From NCBI GenBank assembly GCA_036655775.1, contig JAVVPL010000003.1, positions 1 to 51,149 of the forward strand: 51,149 nucleotides of DNA. Direction: 5' to 3'. The position numbers were made by a program, and so were the translations under genes. Origin of the DNA: JAVVPL01 sp036655775 (GTDB taxonomy: Bacteria > Bacteroidota > Bacteroidia > Bacteroidales > P3). Position 1 is the first letter of the stretch. Each line of letters starts with the position of its first letter. Below are positions 40,686-49,002 of the stretch, in pieces. The notes under the pieces are model-generated. The model was not told the DNA's origin. It searched no databases and was given only the letters and a program-made list of their open reading frames with translations.

Positions 40686-42809
40686 ATGAATAGTAAAAAT
40701 ATACTACTTGCTATAAAACAAGAACCTTGGAAATGGATTTTTATATTATTGGCTACAATCGCTTTATTTGCTATGGTGCGAATGAGTTTAGATGCAGGTG
40801 CTAGCGGGGATGAAATAACGCATCAAACACAAGCAAAAGCGGTCTACGATTTTTATAGAACAATGGGTAAAGATACTACGGCCATTGCGTTTAGTGAAAC
40901 CAATAATCTTCCTCAGTATGGGCAAGTGGTGGACAATTTGGCGTATGCAGTAGCACGTATTTTTAATATTGAAGATACAATATTGGTACGACATATTGTC
41001 AATTCCATATTTGGATGGCTTATTTTGCTTTTTGGGGGTTTGCTTGCTTATCGTGCAGGTGGCAAATGGCGAGTGGCCGTTTTGGCTTTGATTTTACTGT
41101 TTTTTTCTCCTCGTTTGTTGGGACATGCGCTCAATAATATGAAAGATTTAAGTCTTGCTACGGCAATGCTTATGGGGGTTTATTATATGGTGGTGTTTTT
41201 CCAAGAATTTCCCAAGCCTAAAAAATCTACCTATATCATGCTTCTTGTAAGTATTGGATTTGCCATAGCCGTGCGTATAGGTGGGCTTTTGTTAATTCCC
41301 TATTTAGGGCTTTTTGCTTTGGTATATTTGATCAAAACCTATTCGTTGAAATCCTTGTTTTCAAAACCAAATAGTAAATATTTTTGGTTGATGTTTAAAT
41401 GGGGCTTTTTTGTATCGGTGGGAGGTTATATTTTGGCTTTATTGTTTTGGCCTTATGCCATGGTTAGTCCTATTGCACATACCACCGAAACCTTTGGTTC
41501 TATGTCGCAATTTGCCATTGGCATTCGTCAACTTTTTGAAGGTAGTATTCAGTGGTCGGATGCGCTTCCTTGGTATTATACACCCAAGTTTATAGCGATT
41601 ACTACGCCTATTGCTGTTTTAGTGGGTGCGCTCATTTATATGGTTACAGGTTGGACCAAAGCACGTCGATTTACTACATTTATTTTATTTTTCGCATTTG
41701 CTTTTCCTGTTTTTTGGATTGTATACTCAAATGCGAATGTTTACGGAGGATGGAGACATGCTTTGTTTGCTTATCCAACGCTTGTTGTAATGGCCGCTTT
41801 GGGTTTCGACTCTTTGGTGGATTTATTTAAAAATAAATATCTGCGTATTTTCTTTATGATTTTGCCTATTTTACTTTTGATCAATCCTATTATACATACA
41901 TTTAAAAATCATCCTTATCAGTATGTTTTCTTCAATAAGTTCATAGGAGGAACCGAAAAAGCGTTTGGGAATTATGAAATGGATTACTATTATCACAGCA
42001 CACGTGAAGCAGCGGAATGGGTAATTAAAAATGCAGAAAAATCACCTTTACAAACTTCCGATAAAATAAAAGTGGCCACCTGGCATATAGCTTCGGTTGA
42101 AAATTATTTCCGTCATGATACAGCGCGTTTCCAGCCCACATTTACGCGTATTTATCAAATGGGGAATGATGATTGGGATTATGCTATTTTCACGGTTACA
42201 GGGATGAATCCAGAATGGCTCAAAAATTCAAAAATGTTTCCTCCTTCCAATACGGTATATACAGTTAAAGTGGACAATGTGCCTATTTGTATAGTGTTGA
42301 AACGCCTCGACAAATCCGATATGTATGGCTATCAAGCAATGCAAGCAGGAAAAATGGATACGGCAGTTGTTTTATTGCGCAAAGCATTAAATGTAAATCC
42401 TTACAATGAACAAGCTCTCGAAAATTTGGCAGATGTATATACTCGGATAGGAAATGTAGATAGTGCTTATATTTTGGCAGCACATTGGGCAAGTAATGTA
42501 CCCACCAACACTTCGGCTTTAAATTTATTGGCAAATGTTTATTTTGCGAGAGAAGACTATACAAATGTAGTGTTGATGTCAAATAGAATTAAAGATTTAA
42601 GTCCTAAAGATGCCACGGGTTATTGGATTGCTGCACATGCGTATTTGCGGATGAATAATATGCAAATGGCTTTATCGGAATTACAAGCTTTGATAGCTGT
42701 ACGTAATGATTTCAAGCCTGCCTATCAGTTGATGGCGCAAATTTATCAATCGGCAGGAGATAGTCAATCGGCACAAAGATGTATGGAAATTGTGAGTCAA
42801 TTGCCCTAG
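40686..42809 (+). CDS. GT-C type membrane glycosyltransferase with C-terminal TPR repeats
   Basis: 707 residues. An N-terminal transmembrane helix is followed by the acidic loop SLDAGASGDEITHQTQAKA, the position of the catalytic Asp/Glu in GT39/PMT-type enzymes. About ten membrane spans run to residue ~420, with FFSPRLLGHALNNMKDL in the second loop. A periplasmic domain and three or four tetratricopeptide-like repeats occupy about 550-700, such as NPYNEQALENLADVYTRIGN. Such enzymes use polyprenyl-phosphate sugars, which fits the neighbouring GtrB and GtrA genes. The acceptor (glycan or protein) is unknown, but TPR domains suggest protein contacts (inference). Confidence 0.83.
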   Translation: MNSKNILLAIKQEPWKWIFILLATIALFAMVRMSLDAGASGDEITHQTQAKAVYDFYRTMGKDTTAIAFSETNNLPQYGQVVDNLAYAVARIFNIEDTILVRHIVNSIFGWLILLFGGLLAYRAGGKWRVAVLALILLFFSPRLLGHALNNMKDLSLATAMLMGVYYMVVFFQEFPKPKKSTYIMLLVSIGFAIAVRIGGLLLIPYLGLFALVYLIKTYSLKSLFSKPNSKYFWLMFKWGFFVSVGGYILALLFWPYAMVSPIAHTTETFGSMSQFAIGIRQLFEGSIQWSDALPWYYTPKFIAITTPIAVLVGALIYMVTGWTKARRFTTFILFFAFAFPVFWIVYSNANVYGGWRHALFAYPTLVVMAALGFDSLVDLFKNKYLRIFFMILPILLLINPIIHTFKNHPYQYVFFNKFIGGTEKAFGNYEMDYYYHSTREAAEWVIKNAEKSPLQTSDKIKVATWHIASVENYFRHDTARFQPTFTRIYQMGNDDWDYAIFTVTGMNPEWLKNSKMFPPSNTVYTVKVDNVPICIVLKRLDKSDMYGYQAMQAGKMDTAVVLLRKALNVNPYNEQALENLADVYTRIGNVDSAYILAAHWASNVPTNTSALNLLANVYFAREDYTNVVLMSNRIKDLSPKDATGYWIAAHAYLRMNNMQMALSELQALIAVRNDFKPAYQLMAQIYQSAGDSQSAQRCMEIVSQLP

Positions 42810-42853
42810 AGAGAGTCTTTGTGCATTATTTTTTCAATTTCACTTTTTTGTAG

Positions 42854-42861
42854 TATCTTTG
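42854..42861 (+). promoter_or_regulatory. Probable -7 box of gtrA and downstream genes
   Basis: TATCTTTG fits TAnnTTTG and ends 21 bases before the gtrA ATG at 42883. A TTTG lies at 42818-42821, too far for the usual -33 spacing. Confidence 0.5.
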
Positions 42862-42882
42862 CATGCAAAAATAATTTTAAAA

Positions 42883-43362
42883 ATGAAATCTATCTTACAT
42901 TTAATTCAATCTATTTTACATATACGTATTATTCGTTTTTTTTTAGTAGCTGGTTTAAATACGTTGTTTGGAGTAAGTGTTTATTTTATTTTACGCTATT
43001 CGGGTTTGCACTATGCTGTAGCCGCACTTTTGGGACAAATTATAAGCGTACTATTTAATTTTAAAACGTATGGCACTTTAGTTTTTAAAAACAAGGATAA
43101 TTATTTAATTTTTAGATTTATTGCGGTATATGCCTTTTTGTATCTTTGCAATATTACGGGAATATGGATTTTCAAACAAATCTATCCTACGAATGAATAT
43201 ATGGACTATATCGCAGCTGTAATCTTAGTAATTCCTATTGGATTTTTGGGTTATATACTCAATAAAACATTTGTGTATCATACCAAAAAATCACAATTTA
43301 CCTTTGACGAAGAACCTGAACAAAACGAGGAGGAAATCATAAATAAAGGAAATGACCAATAA
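42883..43362 (+). CDS. GtrA-family flippase-like membrane protein
   Basis: 159 residues from the ATG at 42883. A TTG 8 codons upstream falls inside the promoter box and was rejected. It has four transmembrane helices with the GtrA pattern FFLVAGLNTLFGVSVYFIL and GQIISVLFNFKTYGTLVFKN, ending in an acidic cytoplasmic tail (DEEPEQNEEE). GtrA proteins are thought to flip polyprenyl-phosphate sugars made by GtrB. It overlaps the next gene by 11 bases. Confidence 0.88.
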   Translation: MKSILHLIQSILHIRIIRFFLVAGLNTLFGVSVYFILRYSGLHYAVAALLGQIISVLFNFKTYGTLVFKNKDNYLIFRFIAVYAFLYLCNITGIWIFKQIYPTNEYMDYIAAVILVIPIGFLGYILNKTFVYHTKKSQFTFDEEPEQNEEEIINKGNDQ

Positions 43363-44506
43363 CAAAATTGCTGCCTTTGGGATTGCCGCATTAGTGCCCT
43401 TTACAAGTCTAATTAGCCATACGTGGCTTCCTGTATCTCCAAGTCTGTTCTTTTTTCTTATAGCGGCTGTTTGCGCCCTTTTCATGTATGATCCTTTATT
43501 GACAAGAACCTGCCGTATTCAAAAATCCATTTTGAATGGAGAAACACAAAAAGTTTTGCTATTTCCTTTGCTATTTGTTTTCTATATATTGTTTTCACAA
43601 TATTTTATGGGAGCTCCTTTTACCCGTGCTTTTGGTGTTTGGTCTGGCGTTTTTTATTTGATAGTACTCATTCTTTTATCGCAAGATATATCTGTACATA
43701 CTTGGGCCAAAAAGGTGGATTGGTTTGTTAAAATCTCTGCCCTAGTTTATACTTTTGAAGCGATTGCACGCTATGCTGTTAGTTTATATTTTTTATACAC
43801 AGGCGAGAATACATATAATTGGATTTATAAGTTTAAGTTTTTTGGACCTATGTATTTTGAGAGTAATGGCACCGCGATACATTTGATCATACTTATTTTC
43901 TTTACCTTTTGGTGGGCGGAGCAAAGAAAACAAAAATGGTATGGGCTAAAGATTTTATTTATTGTTTTGTTGGGCTTAACCATTTCTAGAGCCTGCATGT
44001 TGGCCGCGCTAATAGGTTTTATTTATTTTTATTTTTTACGAGGAAAAATGGGCCGTGTTTGGATCCGCAATATTCTGTTGTTTTTGACCGCAATAGTTTT
44101 AGTATTTGGTATTTTTATTTATCCGAATATTTCGTACGATATAAGTTTTATTTCTAAGTTTGAAATTTTTGAACAAGCCATTAATTATTATAAAGATGTG
44201 GAAATAATGCCTTTGTTTTTTGGGGTAGGGATTTCAAATTCGCAAGAATATTTGGGTATTTATGCGCATAATTATTTTTTAGTATTTTTGATGGAAACAG
44301 GCATTGTGGGTTTGCTAATTTTGTTGGCTATGTTTTATAGCTTTTACAAATATACGTCTGCTTCAGCACTATGTATTTTGATTCCTTTCTTTTTTGCCAC
44401 CGCTTCGTCAACGGTTACCTTTTTGCCCGATTTATATCTTTCGGTAGCAGTGATGTATTTGTATGTTTCTCAAAAAAAGAGTAACTTTACACCCCTTAAT
44501 GGATAG
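43352..44506 (+). CDS. O-antigen ligase/polymerase-like membrane protein
   Basis: 384 residues with about ten to eleven predicted transmembrane helices. A large loop contains GPMYFESNGTAIHLI, and a Wzy_C-like block follows with LGLTISRACMLAALIGFIYF. A later periplasmic loop contains FGVGISNSQEYLGIYAHNYFLVFLMETGI, resembling the H(N)xxL/F motif of WaaL/Wzy proteins. It would polymerise or ligate a polyprenyl-linked glycan. Ligase and polymerase cannot be separated by sequence alone. It lies between gtrA and the WecA-like gene on the same strand. Confidence 0.75.
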   Translation: MTNNKIAAFGIAALVPFTSLISHTWLPVSPSLFFFLIAAVCALFMYDPLLTRTCRIQKSILNGETQKVLLFPLLFVFYILFSQYFMGAPFTRAFGVWSGVFYLIVLILLSQDISVHTWAKKVDWFVKISALVYTFEAIARYAVSLYFLYTGENTYNWIYKFKFFGPMYFESNGTAIHLIILIFFTFWWAEQRKQKWYGLKILFIVLLGLTISRACMLAALIGFIYFYFLRGKMGRVWIRNILLFLTAIVLVFGIFIYPNISYDISFISKFEIFEQAINYYKDVEIMPLFFGVGISNSQEYLGIYAHNYFLVFLMETGIVGLLILLAMFYSFYKYTSASALCILIPFFFATASSTVTFLPDLYLSVAVMYLYVSQKKSNFTPLNG

Positions 44507-44572
44507 ACTGATACTTTTTAATAAATAAAGAGATAAGTTTTTATATTCATTAGTATAAATTCAGTATAAAAT

Positions 44573-45697
44573 ATGCTCGCAACTCCTTTAGAATGGCTTG
44601 ATATTACTCGCATTGCTTGTGCTTTTGCAGTTTCTTTGGTACTTTGTATAGGCTTGATACCTAAAATAAATTATATTGCACGTAGTAAAGGACTTTTAAA
44701 TCATCCAGACACACGAACCTCACATCGCTATGGCACGCCTAATTTTGGAGGTGTTTCAGTATTTTTGGCTTTTACGGTGGCGTTTATGTTGTTTTTAAAG
44801 TGTGATACCATACTCGCTCAAAATTTCAAATATTTAAGTCTTTCGTTTTTGTTTATATTTTTTGTAGGTCTCAAAGATGATATTATGGTGATGTCGGCCG
44901 AAAAAAAATTGATGGCACAAATTTTTGTTGCCGTTTTGTTGGTGTATGGAGGCATACATTTTACCAATTTACATGGTTTATTTAATATAGGTGAGTTGAA
45001 TGAATTGACGAGTGTAATTCTGAGTACTTTTGTGATTATAGTATTGATTAATGCGTTTAATTTGATTGATGGAATTGATGGTTTAGCCTCTTTGTTAGGC
45101 TCTATAATTTTAACTGTATTTGGATTTTGGTTCTATATCAATCACATTATCGATTGGGCTGTAATTTGTTTTTCAATGGTGGGGGCTTTGTTTGCTTTTT
45201 TCTTTTTCAATGTATATGGACTTAGAAATAAAACTTTTTTGGGAGATTCGGGCTCTTTATTATTGGGATTAGTAGTGGCTGCAGTAGTAATTCAATTTAA
45301 TGAATCCAATTTAAATCCTTTGTTGCCATATCGTTTTTTATCGGCTCCAGCAGTGTCGTTTGGAATTATAATCTTACCCGTGGTGGATGTGGCCAGAGTT
45401 TTCTTTATACGGATTTTGGAGGGACATTCTCCTTTTGCGGCTGATAAAAATCATTTCCATCATCGTTTGTTGGATTTAGGATGTAGTCATATTCAAGCAA
45501 CGTTTGTTTTGTGTGGAGTAAGTGCAATTTTTATAGGAGTGAGTTTGCTGATGAACAGCTGTGGAATATTAAAATTATTGGCGGTCTTAGTAGGGATGGT
45601 TTTAATTTTTATTGCGATATTGGAATATCTACATTATAAATGGATGAAGAAAAAAGAGAAGGAAATGAGGACTTTTGTTAGTCATGATGATGTGTAA
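44573..45697 (+). CDS. WecA/TagO-type polyprenyl-phosphate sugar-1-phosphate transferase
   Basis: 374 residues, about eleven transmembrane helices. Seen: NHPDTRTSHRYGTPNFGGVSVFLAF near the start, the first catalytic Asp pair region FVGLKDDIMVM, NLIDGIDGLASLLGSI, the FLGDSGSLLLGL motif, and the late HFHHRLLDLG motif, all diagnostic of the MraY/WecA family. It starts lipid-linked glycan synthesis, typically with GlcNAc-1-phosphate. The gene ends 3 bases from the stop of the convergent kamB-like gene, with no terminator visible between them. Confidence 0.92.
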   Translation: MLATPLEWLDITRIACAFAVSLVLCIGLIPKINYIARSKGLLNHPDTRTSHRYGTPNFGGVSVFLAFTVAFMLFLKCDTILAQNFKYLSLSFLFIFFVGLKDDIMVMSAEKKLMAQIFVAVLLVYGGIHFTNLHGLFNIGELNELTSVILSTFVIIVLINAFNLIDGIDGLASLLGSIILTVFGFWFYINHIIDWAVICFSMVGALFAFFFFNVYGLRNKTFLGDSGSLLLGLVVAAVVIQFNESNLNPLLPYRFLSAPAVSFGIIILPVVDVARVFFIRILEGHSPFAADKNHFHHRLLDLGCSHIQATFVLCGVSAIFIGVSLLMNSCGILKLLAVLVGMVLIFIAILEYLHYKWMKKKEKEMRTFVSHDDV

Positions 45698-45700
45698 AGT

Positions 45701-46699
45701 TTATTGAAATCGTAAATCCCAAACGCCCACTTCCAAACAATCACTTAACACCTTTCTCAATTCGATAGAATCTAAAATATATCCTTCGGGTGACCATGGA
45801 TTTATGCAAATTCCCAAGAGTTTGGTTTGTCGAACCACTCTTACTTCTCCCATACTTTTGCTATACATTTGCCAAGCCAAGGGACTTGCAAATACTTTGC
45901 TAAAATCGGGAATAATCAAGTGTTTTTTTTGCAATCTCAAAAATTCTAACAACGCATCATTGACAACTCCAGCCACATAAATATAGGGATATTCTTTTTT
46001 AATTTTGTGTTTATTTAAAGTCAATAAAAGAGGGGATACAATACCTAAAGAATGTACGTCAAGTTTTGCATCAATCCCCCAAACTCCTTGTTCAATGGGT
46101 GCTAATTGCGTGCGTAAATTTGTGTCTTCAACCAAAGGTAAACGAATTAAATCGTATTGAAATTTTGTTTTTTGCACTAAATGGGTCAAGGATTTGGAAA
46201 GAGCGGCACCTGTACACAAAATCATAGCTTCTGCAATGGCGGGTGAAGCTAGACTCATACGCGAAAGAGCCCCGTCGATTAAACATGTTTTTGCGCCCAA
46301 ATTTTGCATTGTATTTACAAAATCGAGCAAGCCTTGCGTGTGCGAACTTCCTGATAAAATTAGCTTGCCTTCTGTTTTGATTCTAGCGGTAATTAATCTT
46401 CCCAAAGCGGTTTGTTGTGCACTTACATCTAGAATTTCGCAAGTGCTTTGTCGTTGTGCAAAATGTTTTTCGGAGGTTTGCACTAACATATTTTCATAAA
46501 AGGTAATTTCGGGTTTTGCGGTTTGATAAACGGCATCGGCCGACTCTCCATCTACGCCAATAGACGTAATAGCAAGAGCCTCTCCATGATGTTTATAATG
46601 GCTTAAAATATAGTTTAAACATTCTGTTTTCCCTGTATTCTTAGCCATCCCCACAATGGAAAGGCTTTTGTATTTGGGTATCTCACCAATAAAAGGCAT
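45701..46699 (-). CDS. kamB: KamB-like P-loop protein of the lysine 5,6-aminomutase cluster
   Basis: 332 residues. Seen: a Walker A motif GMAKNTGKT (17-25) near the N-terminus. Beyond it I recognise no standard domain. It starts 3 bases after kamA stops and so is in the same transcript. In the Fusobacterium and Porphyromonas lysine clusters, as I recall, a protein of this kind (kamB) follows kamA and precedes a MutS-like kamC and the aminomutase genes kamD/kamE. It is thought to help maintain the B12-dependent aminomutase. Here kamC-kamE do not follow. The assignment rests on position and the P-loop. It is not a match to a catalytic family. Confidence 0.7.
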   Translation of the reverse strand: MPFIGEIPKYKSLSIVGMAKNTGKTECLNYILSHYKHHGEALAITSIGVDGESADAVYQTAKPEITFYENMLVQTSEKHFAQRQSTCEILDVSAQQTALGRLITARIKTEGKLILSGSSHTQGLLDFVNTMQNLGAKTCLIDGALSRMSLASPAIAEAMILCTGAALSKSLTHLVQKTKFQYDLIRLPLVEDTNLRTQLAPIEQGVWGIDAKLDVHSLGIVSPLLLTLNKHKIKKEYPYIYVAGVVNDALLEFLRLQKKHLIIPDFSKVFASPLAWQMYSKSMGEVRVVRQTKLLGICINPWSPEGYILDSIELRKVLSDCLEVGVWDLRFQ

Positions 46700-46702
46700 G
46701 AT

Positions 46703-47938
46703 CTATTTTTTTCCTCTGATTTTGCGTTCCAAATCACAAGGTTCTAACGCAATTTGTTTTCCATGAATGAGTGAGCTTACTCCTTCATCGCGCATACAAT
46801 TATCCTCACAAGGACAAGGATTGTGATAGTTTGTAGGTTCGGTATAGGTAGTAATTACGCCTTCATAATTACGTAAAATTACCTTGCCCGTGGCTTGCGT
46901 AATTAAATAGTTGGGCATCACAGGAATTTTGCCACCACCTCCAGGTGCATCTACAACAAATGTAGGTACGGCATACCCTGAAATATGTCCACGTAGACCT
47001 TCAATAATCTCAATACCTTTGGATACGGGGGTACGGAAATGTTCCAAGCCCATAGATAAATCACATTGATAAATATAATAAGGACGTACACGCATTTTTA
47101 CCAATTTGCATACTAGATTTTTCATGATAGATACACAGTCGTTGACCCCAGCCAAAAGCACCGATTGATTTCCTAAAGGAATTCCAGCATTGGCCATGCG
47201 TTCACAGGCTGCAATGGATTCAGGGCTTACTTCATTGGGATGATTAAAATGGGTATTGATCCAAATGGGATGATATTTTTTGAGCATATTTACCAAATCG
47301 TCGGTAATTCTTTGAGGGCAAACTACGGGTGTTCGGGTCCCTAAACGAATAATTTCTACATGAGGAATTGCACGCAAGCGTTGAATAATAGATTCCAACA
47401 TTTTATCATTTACCATAAGTGCATCCCCTCCAGATAAAAGCACATCGCGCACTTGAGGTGTGCGAGCAATATAATCTATTCCTGCTTGAATTCTATCGGT
47501 GGTTGATTCACAATCTTTTTGTCCTGCAAAACGACGACGGGTACAGTGACGGCAATACATGGAGCACATATCGGTAATTAAAAATAATACACGATCTGGA
47601 TACCGATGAGTTAAGCCTGGAACGGGCGAATCGGTGTCTTCATGCAAAGGATCTTCCAAATCGGCTGCTGAAATAACGGTTTCTGCGGCTGTGGGAATGG
47701 CTTGTTTACGAATAGGGCAATGTGGATCATTGGGATCAATTAAACTCAAATAGTAGGGCGTAATGGCCATACGTAAAGTTTTTAATGATTTTTTTATTCC
47801 CTCTTCTTCTTGTGGAGTGAGAGCAATAAATTGCTTGAGTTGATCTAAGGTCTCAACTCGATTTTTAACTTGCCATTTCCAATCGTTCCATTCTTGGTCG
47901 GTAACTTTTGGAAACAGTATTTTTCTTTGAGATTCCAT
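46703..47938 (-). CDS. kamA: L-lysine 2,3-aminomutase
   Basis: 411 residues from the ATG at 47938. That start places the radical-SAM cysteines at C125, C129 and C132 (ITDMCSMYCRHCTRRRF), the same numbering as the clostridial enzyme, so the longer start is rejected. Other motifs: DVLLSGGDALMVND, IRLGTRTPVVCPQRI, the PLP-lysine region APGGGGKIPVMPNY, and the C-terminal zinc cysteines in NPCPCEDNCMRDEG. It converts L-lysine to L-beta-lysine with SAM, a [4Fe-4S] cluster and PLP, the first step of the fermentation. EpmB is excluded by the length and the zinc tail. Confidence 0.96.
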   Translation of the reverse strand: MESQRKILFPKVTDQEWNDWKWQVKNRVETLDQLKQFIALTPQEEEGIKKSLKTLRMAITPYYLSLIDPNDPHCPIRKQAIPTAAETVISAADLEDPLHEDTDSPVPGLTHRYPDRVLFLITDMCSMYCRHCTRRRFAGQKDCESTTDRIQAGIDYIARTPQVRDVLLSGGDALMVNDKMLESIIQRLRAIPHVEIIRLGTRTPVVCPQRITDDLVNMLKKYHPIWINTHFNHPNEVSPESIAACERMANAGIPLGNQSVLLAGVNDCVSIMKNLVCKLVKMRVRPYYIYQCDLSMGLEHFRTPVSKGIEIIEGLRGHISGYAVPTFVVDAPGGGGKIPVMPNYLITQATGKVILRNYEGVITTYTEPTNYHNPCPCEDNCMRDEGVSSLIHGKQIALEPCDLERKIRGKK

Positions 47939-47960
47939 TATATAGTTTTTTAATTTTTCA

Positions 47961-48998
47961 TTAAACATAAAGACGTTCAAAAAGTTCACGTATAGGTTTT
48001 GATTGTCGAATAATATCGAGGGTTAAATTGGCATGTCCTTTGGCATAGCCATTGCCCACGATTAAATGAATATCTTTGCCCACACCTTCTGCACCTAAAG
48101 CCGCTTTGGTAAAGGAAGTGGCCATAGAAAAAAAGTAAACACAACCTTGTCCTTTGGTAATAAGGATCGAAGTCATTTCGGTGGAAGGAACATTCACATT
48201 ATTGATTGTAACATCACAACCTCTTTGTCCTGTAATCGCAATCACTTTATTGTATACGTCCATCACGTTGGTGGCATCGGCTACAATTACATGATTTGCC
48301 AAATGCATATCTAAGATGCGTTGGGCATTTTCTTTTGAAAATTCAACTACAATTACGTTTCCATAAACGCCTGCATTTTTCATGGCTTGATAACAACATA
48401 AGATGCCCGATTTCCCTCCTCCACCAATAATACATACGGTATCGCCTTCTTTTACTAATCGATCCACTTGTGCTGGAGCGCCAGCCACATCAAGAGCCGC
48501 TAGTGCCAATTTCTCAGGAATATCCGTAGGAAGTACGGCAAACAAACCGCTTTCAAATAGAATGGCTTGCGCCTCTACATCTACTTGATCGGAGTTTGGA
48601 TCTAGTTTTACAATATTTTTTATCAAAAGGGGCGTTAGCGAAAGTGAAACTAAAGTTGCAATTCTATCGCCCACTTTTACCTTGGTAGGATTGTGAAAAT
48701 TAGGTCCTATTTCCTTGACCGTGCCAATGAGCATACCCCCTGAACCTGTGACGGGATTTTGCATTTTACCACGTTCGGAAACAATATTGAGAATCATTGT
48801 CTTCATGGCTTGTGCATCCTGCTTACAAGCTGTTTTGATTTGCGTATAACTTGCCGAATCAATATTCAAGGTTGAAACATCTATGAGCATTTCATTGTCA
48901 TAGATGTTCATGGTATTATCCAATTTTAATGCAGGTTGGGGTAATGTTCCCTTAGGCGAGAGTACTCTGTGTGTTCCGTAACGGCATCCCTTTTCCAT
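47961..48998 (-). CDS. kdd: L-erythro-3,5-diaminohexanoate dehydrogenase, second copy
   Basis: 345 residues from the ATG at 48998. A longer frame start lies inside the upstream copy and was rejected. Seen: CRYGTHRVLSPKGTLPQPA, NPVTGSGGMLIGTV, the Rossmann glycine motif VCIIGGGGKSGILCCYQ, and the C-terminal TSFTKAALGAEGVGKDIHLIVGNGY. Kdd oxidises 3,5-diaminohexanoate to 5-amino-3-oxohexanoate with NAD+. This copy is clearly related to the one 4 bases upstream but diverged throughout, including the linker after the first domain. It starts before kamA by 22 bases. Activity of each copy is unproven. Confidence 0.9.
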   Translation of the reverse strand: MEKGCRYGTHRVLSPKGTLPQPALKLDNTMNIYDNEMLIDVSTLNIDSASYTQIKTACKQDAQAMKTMILNIVSERGKMQNPVTGSGGMLIGTVKEIGPNFHNPTKVKVGDRIATLVSLSLTPLLIKNIVKLDPNSDQVDVEAQAILFESGLFAVLPTDIPEKLALAALDVAGAPAQVDRLVKEGDTVCIIGGGGKSGILCCYQAMKNAGVYGNVIVVEFSKENAQRILDMHLANHVIVADATNVMDVYNKVIAITGQRGCDVTINNVNVPSTEMTSILITKGQGCVYFFSMATSFTKAALGAEGVGKDIHLIVGNGYAKGHANLTLDIIRQSKPIRELFERLYV

Positions 48999-49002
48999 GA
49001 TA

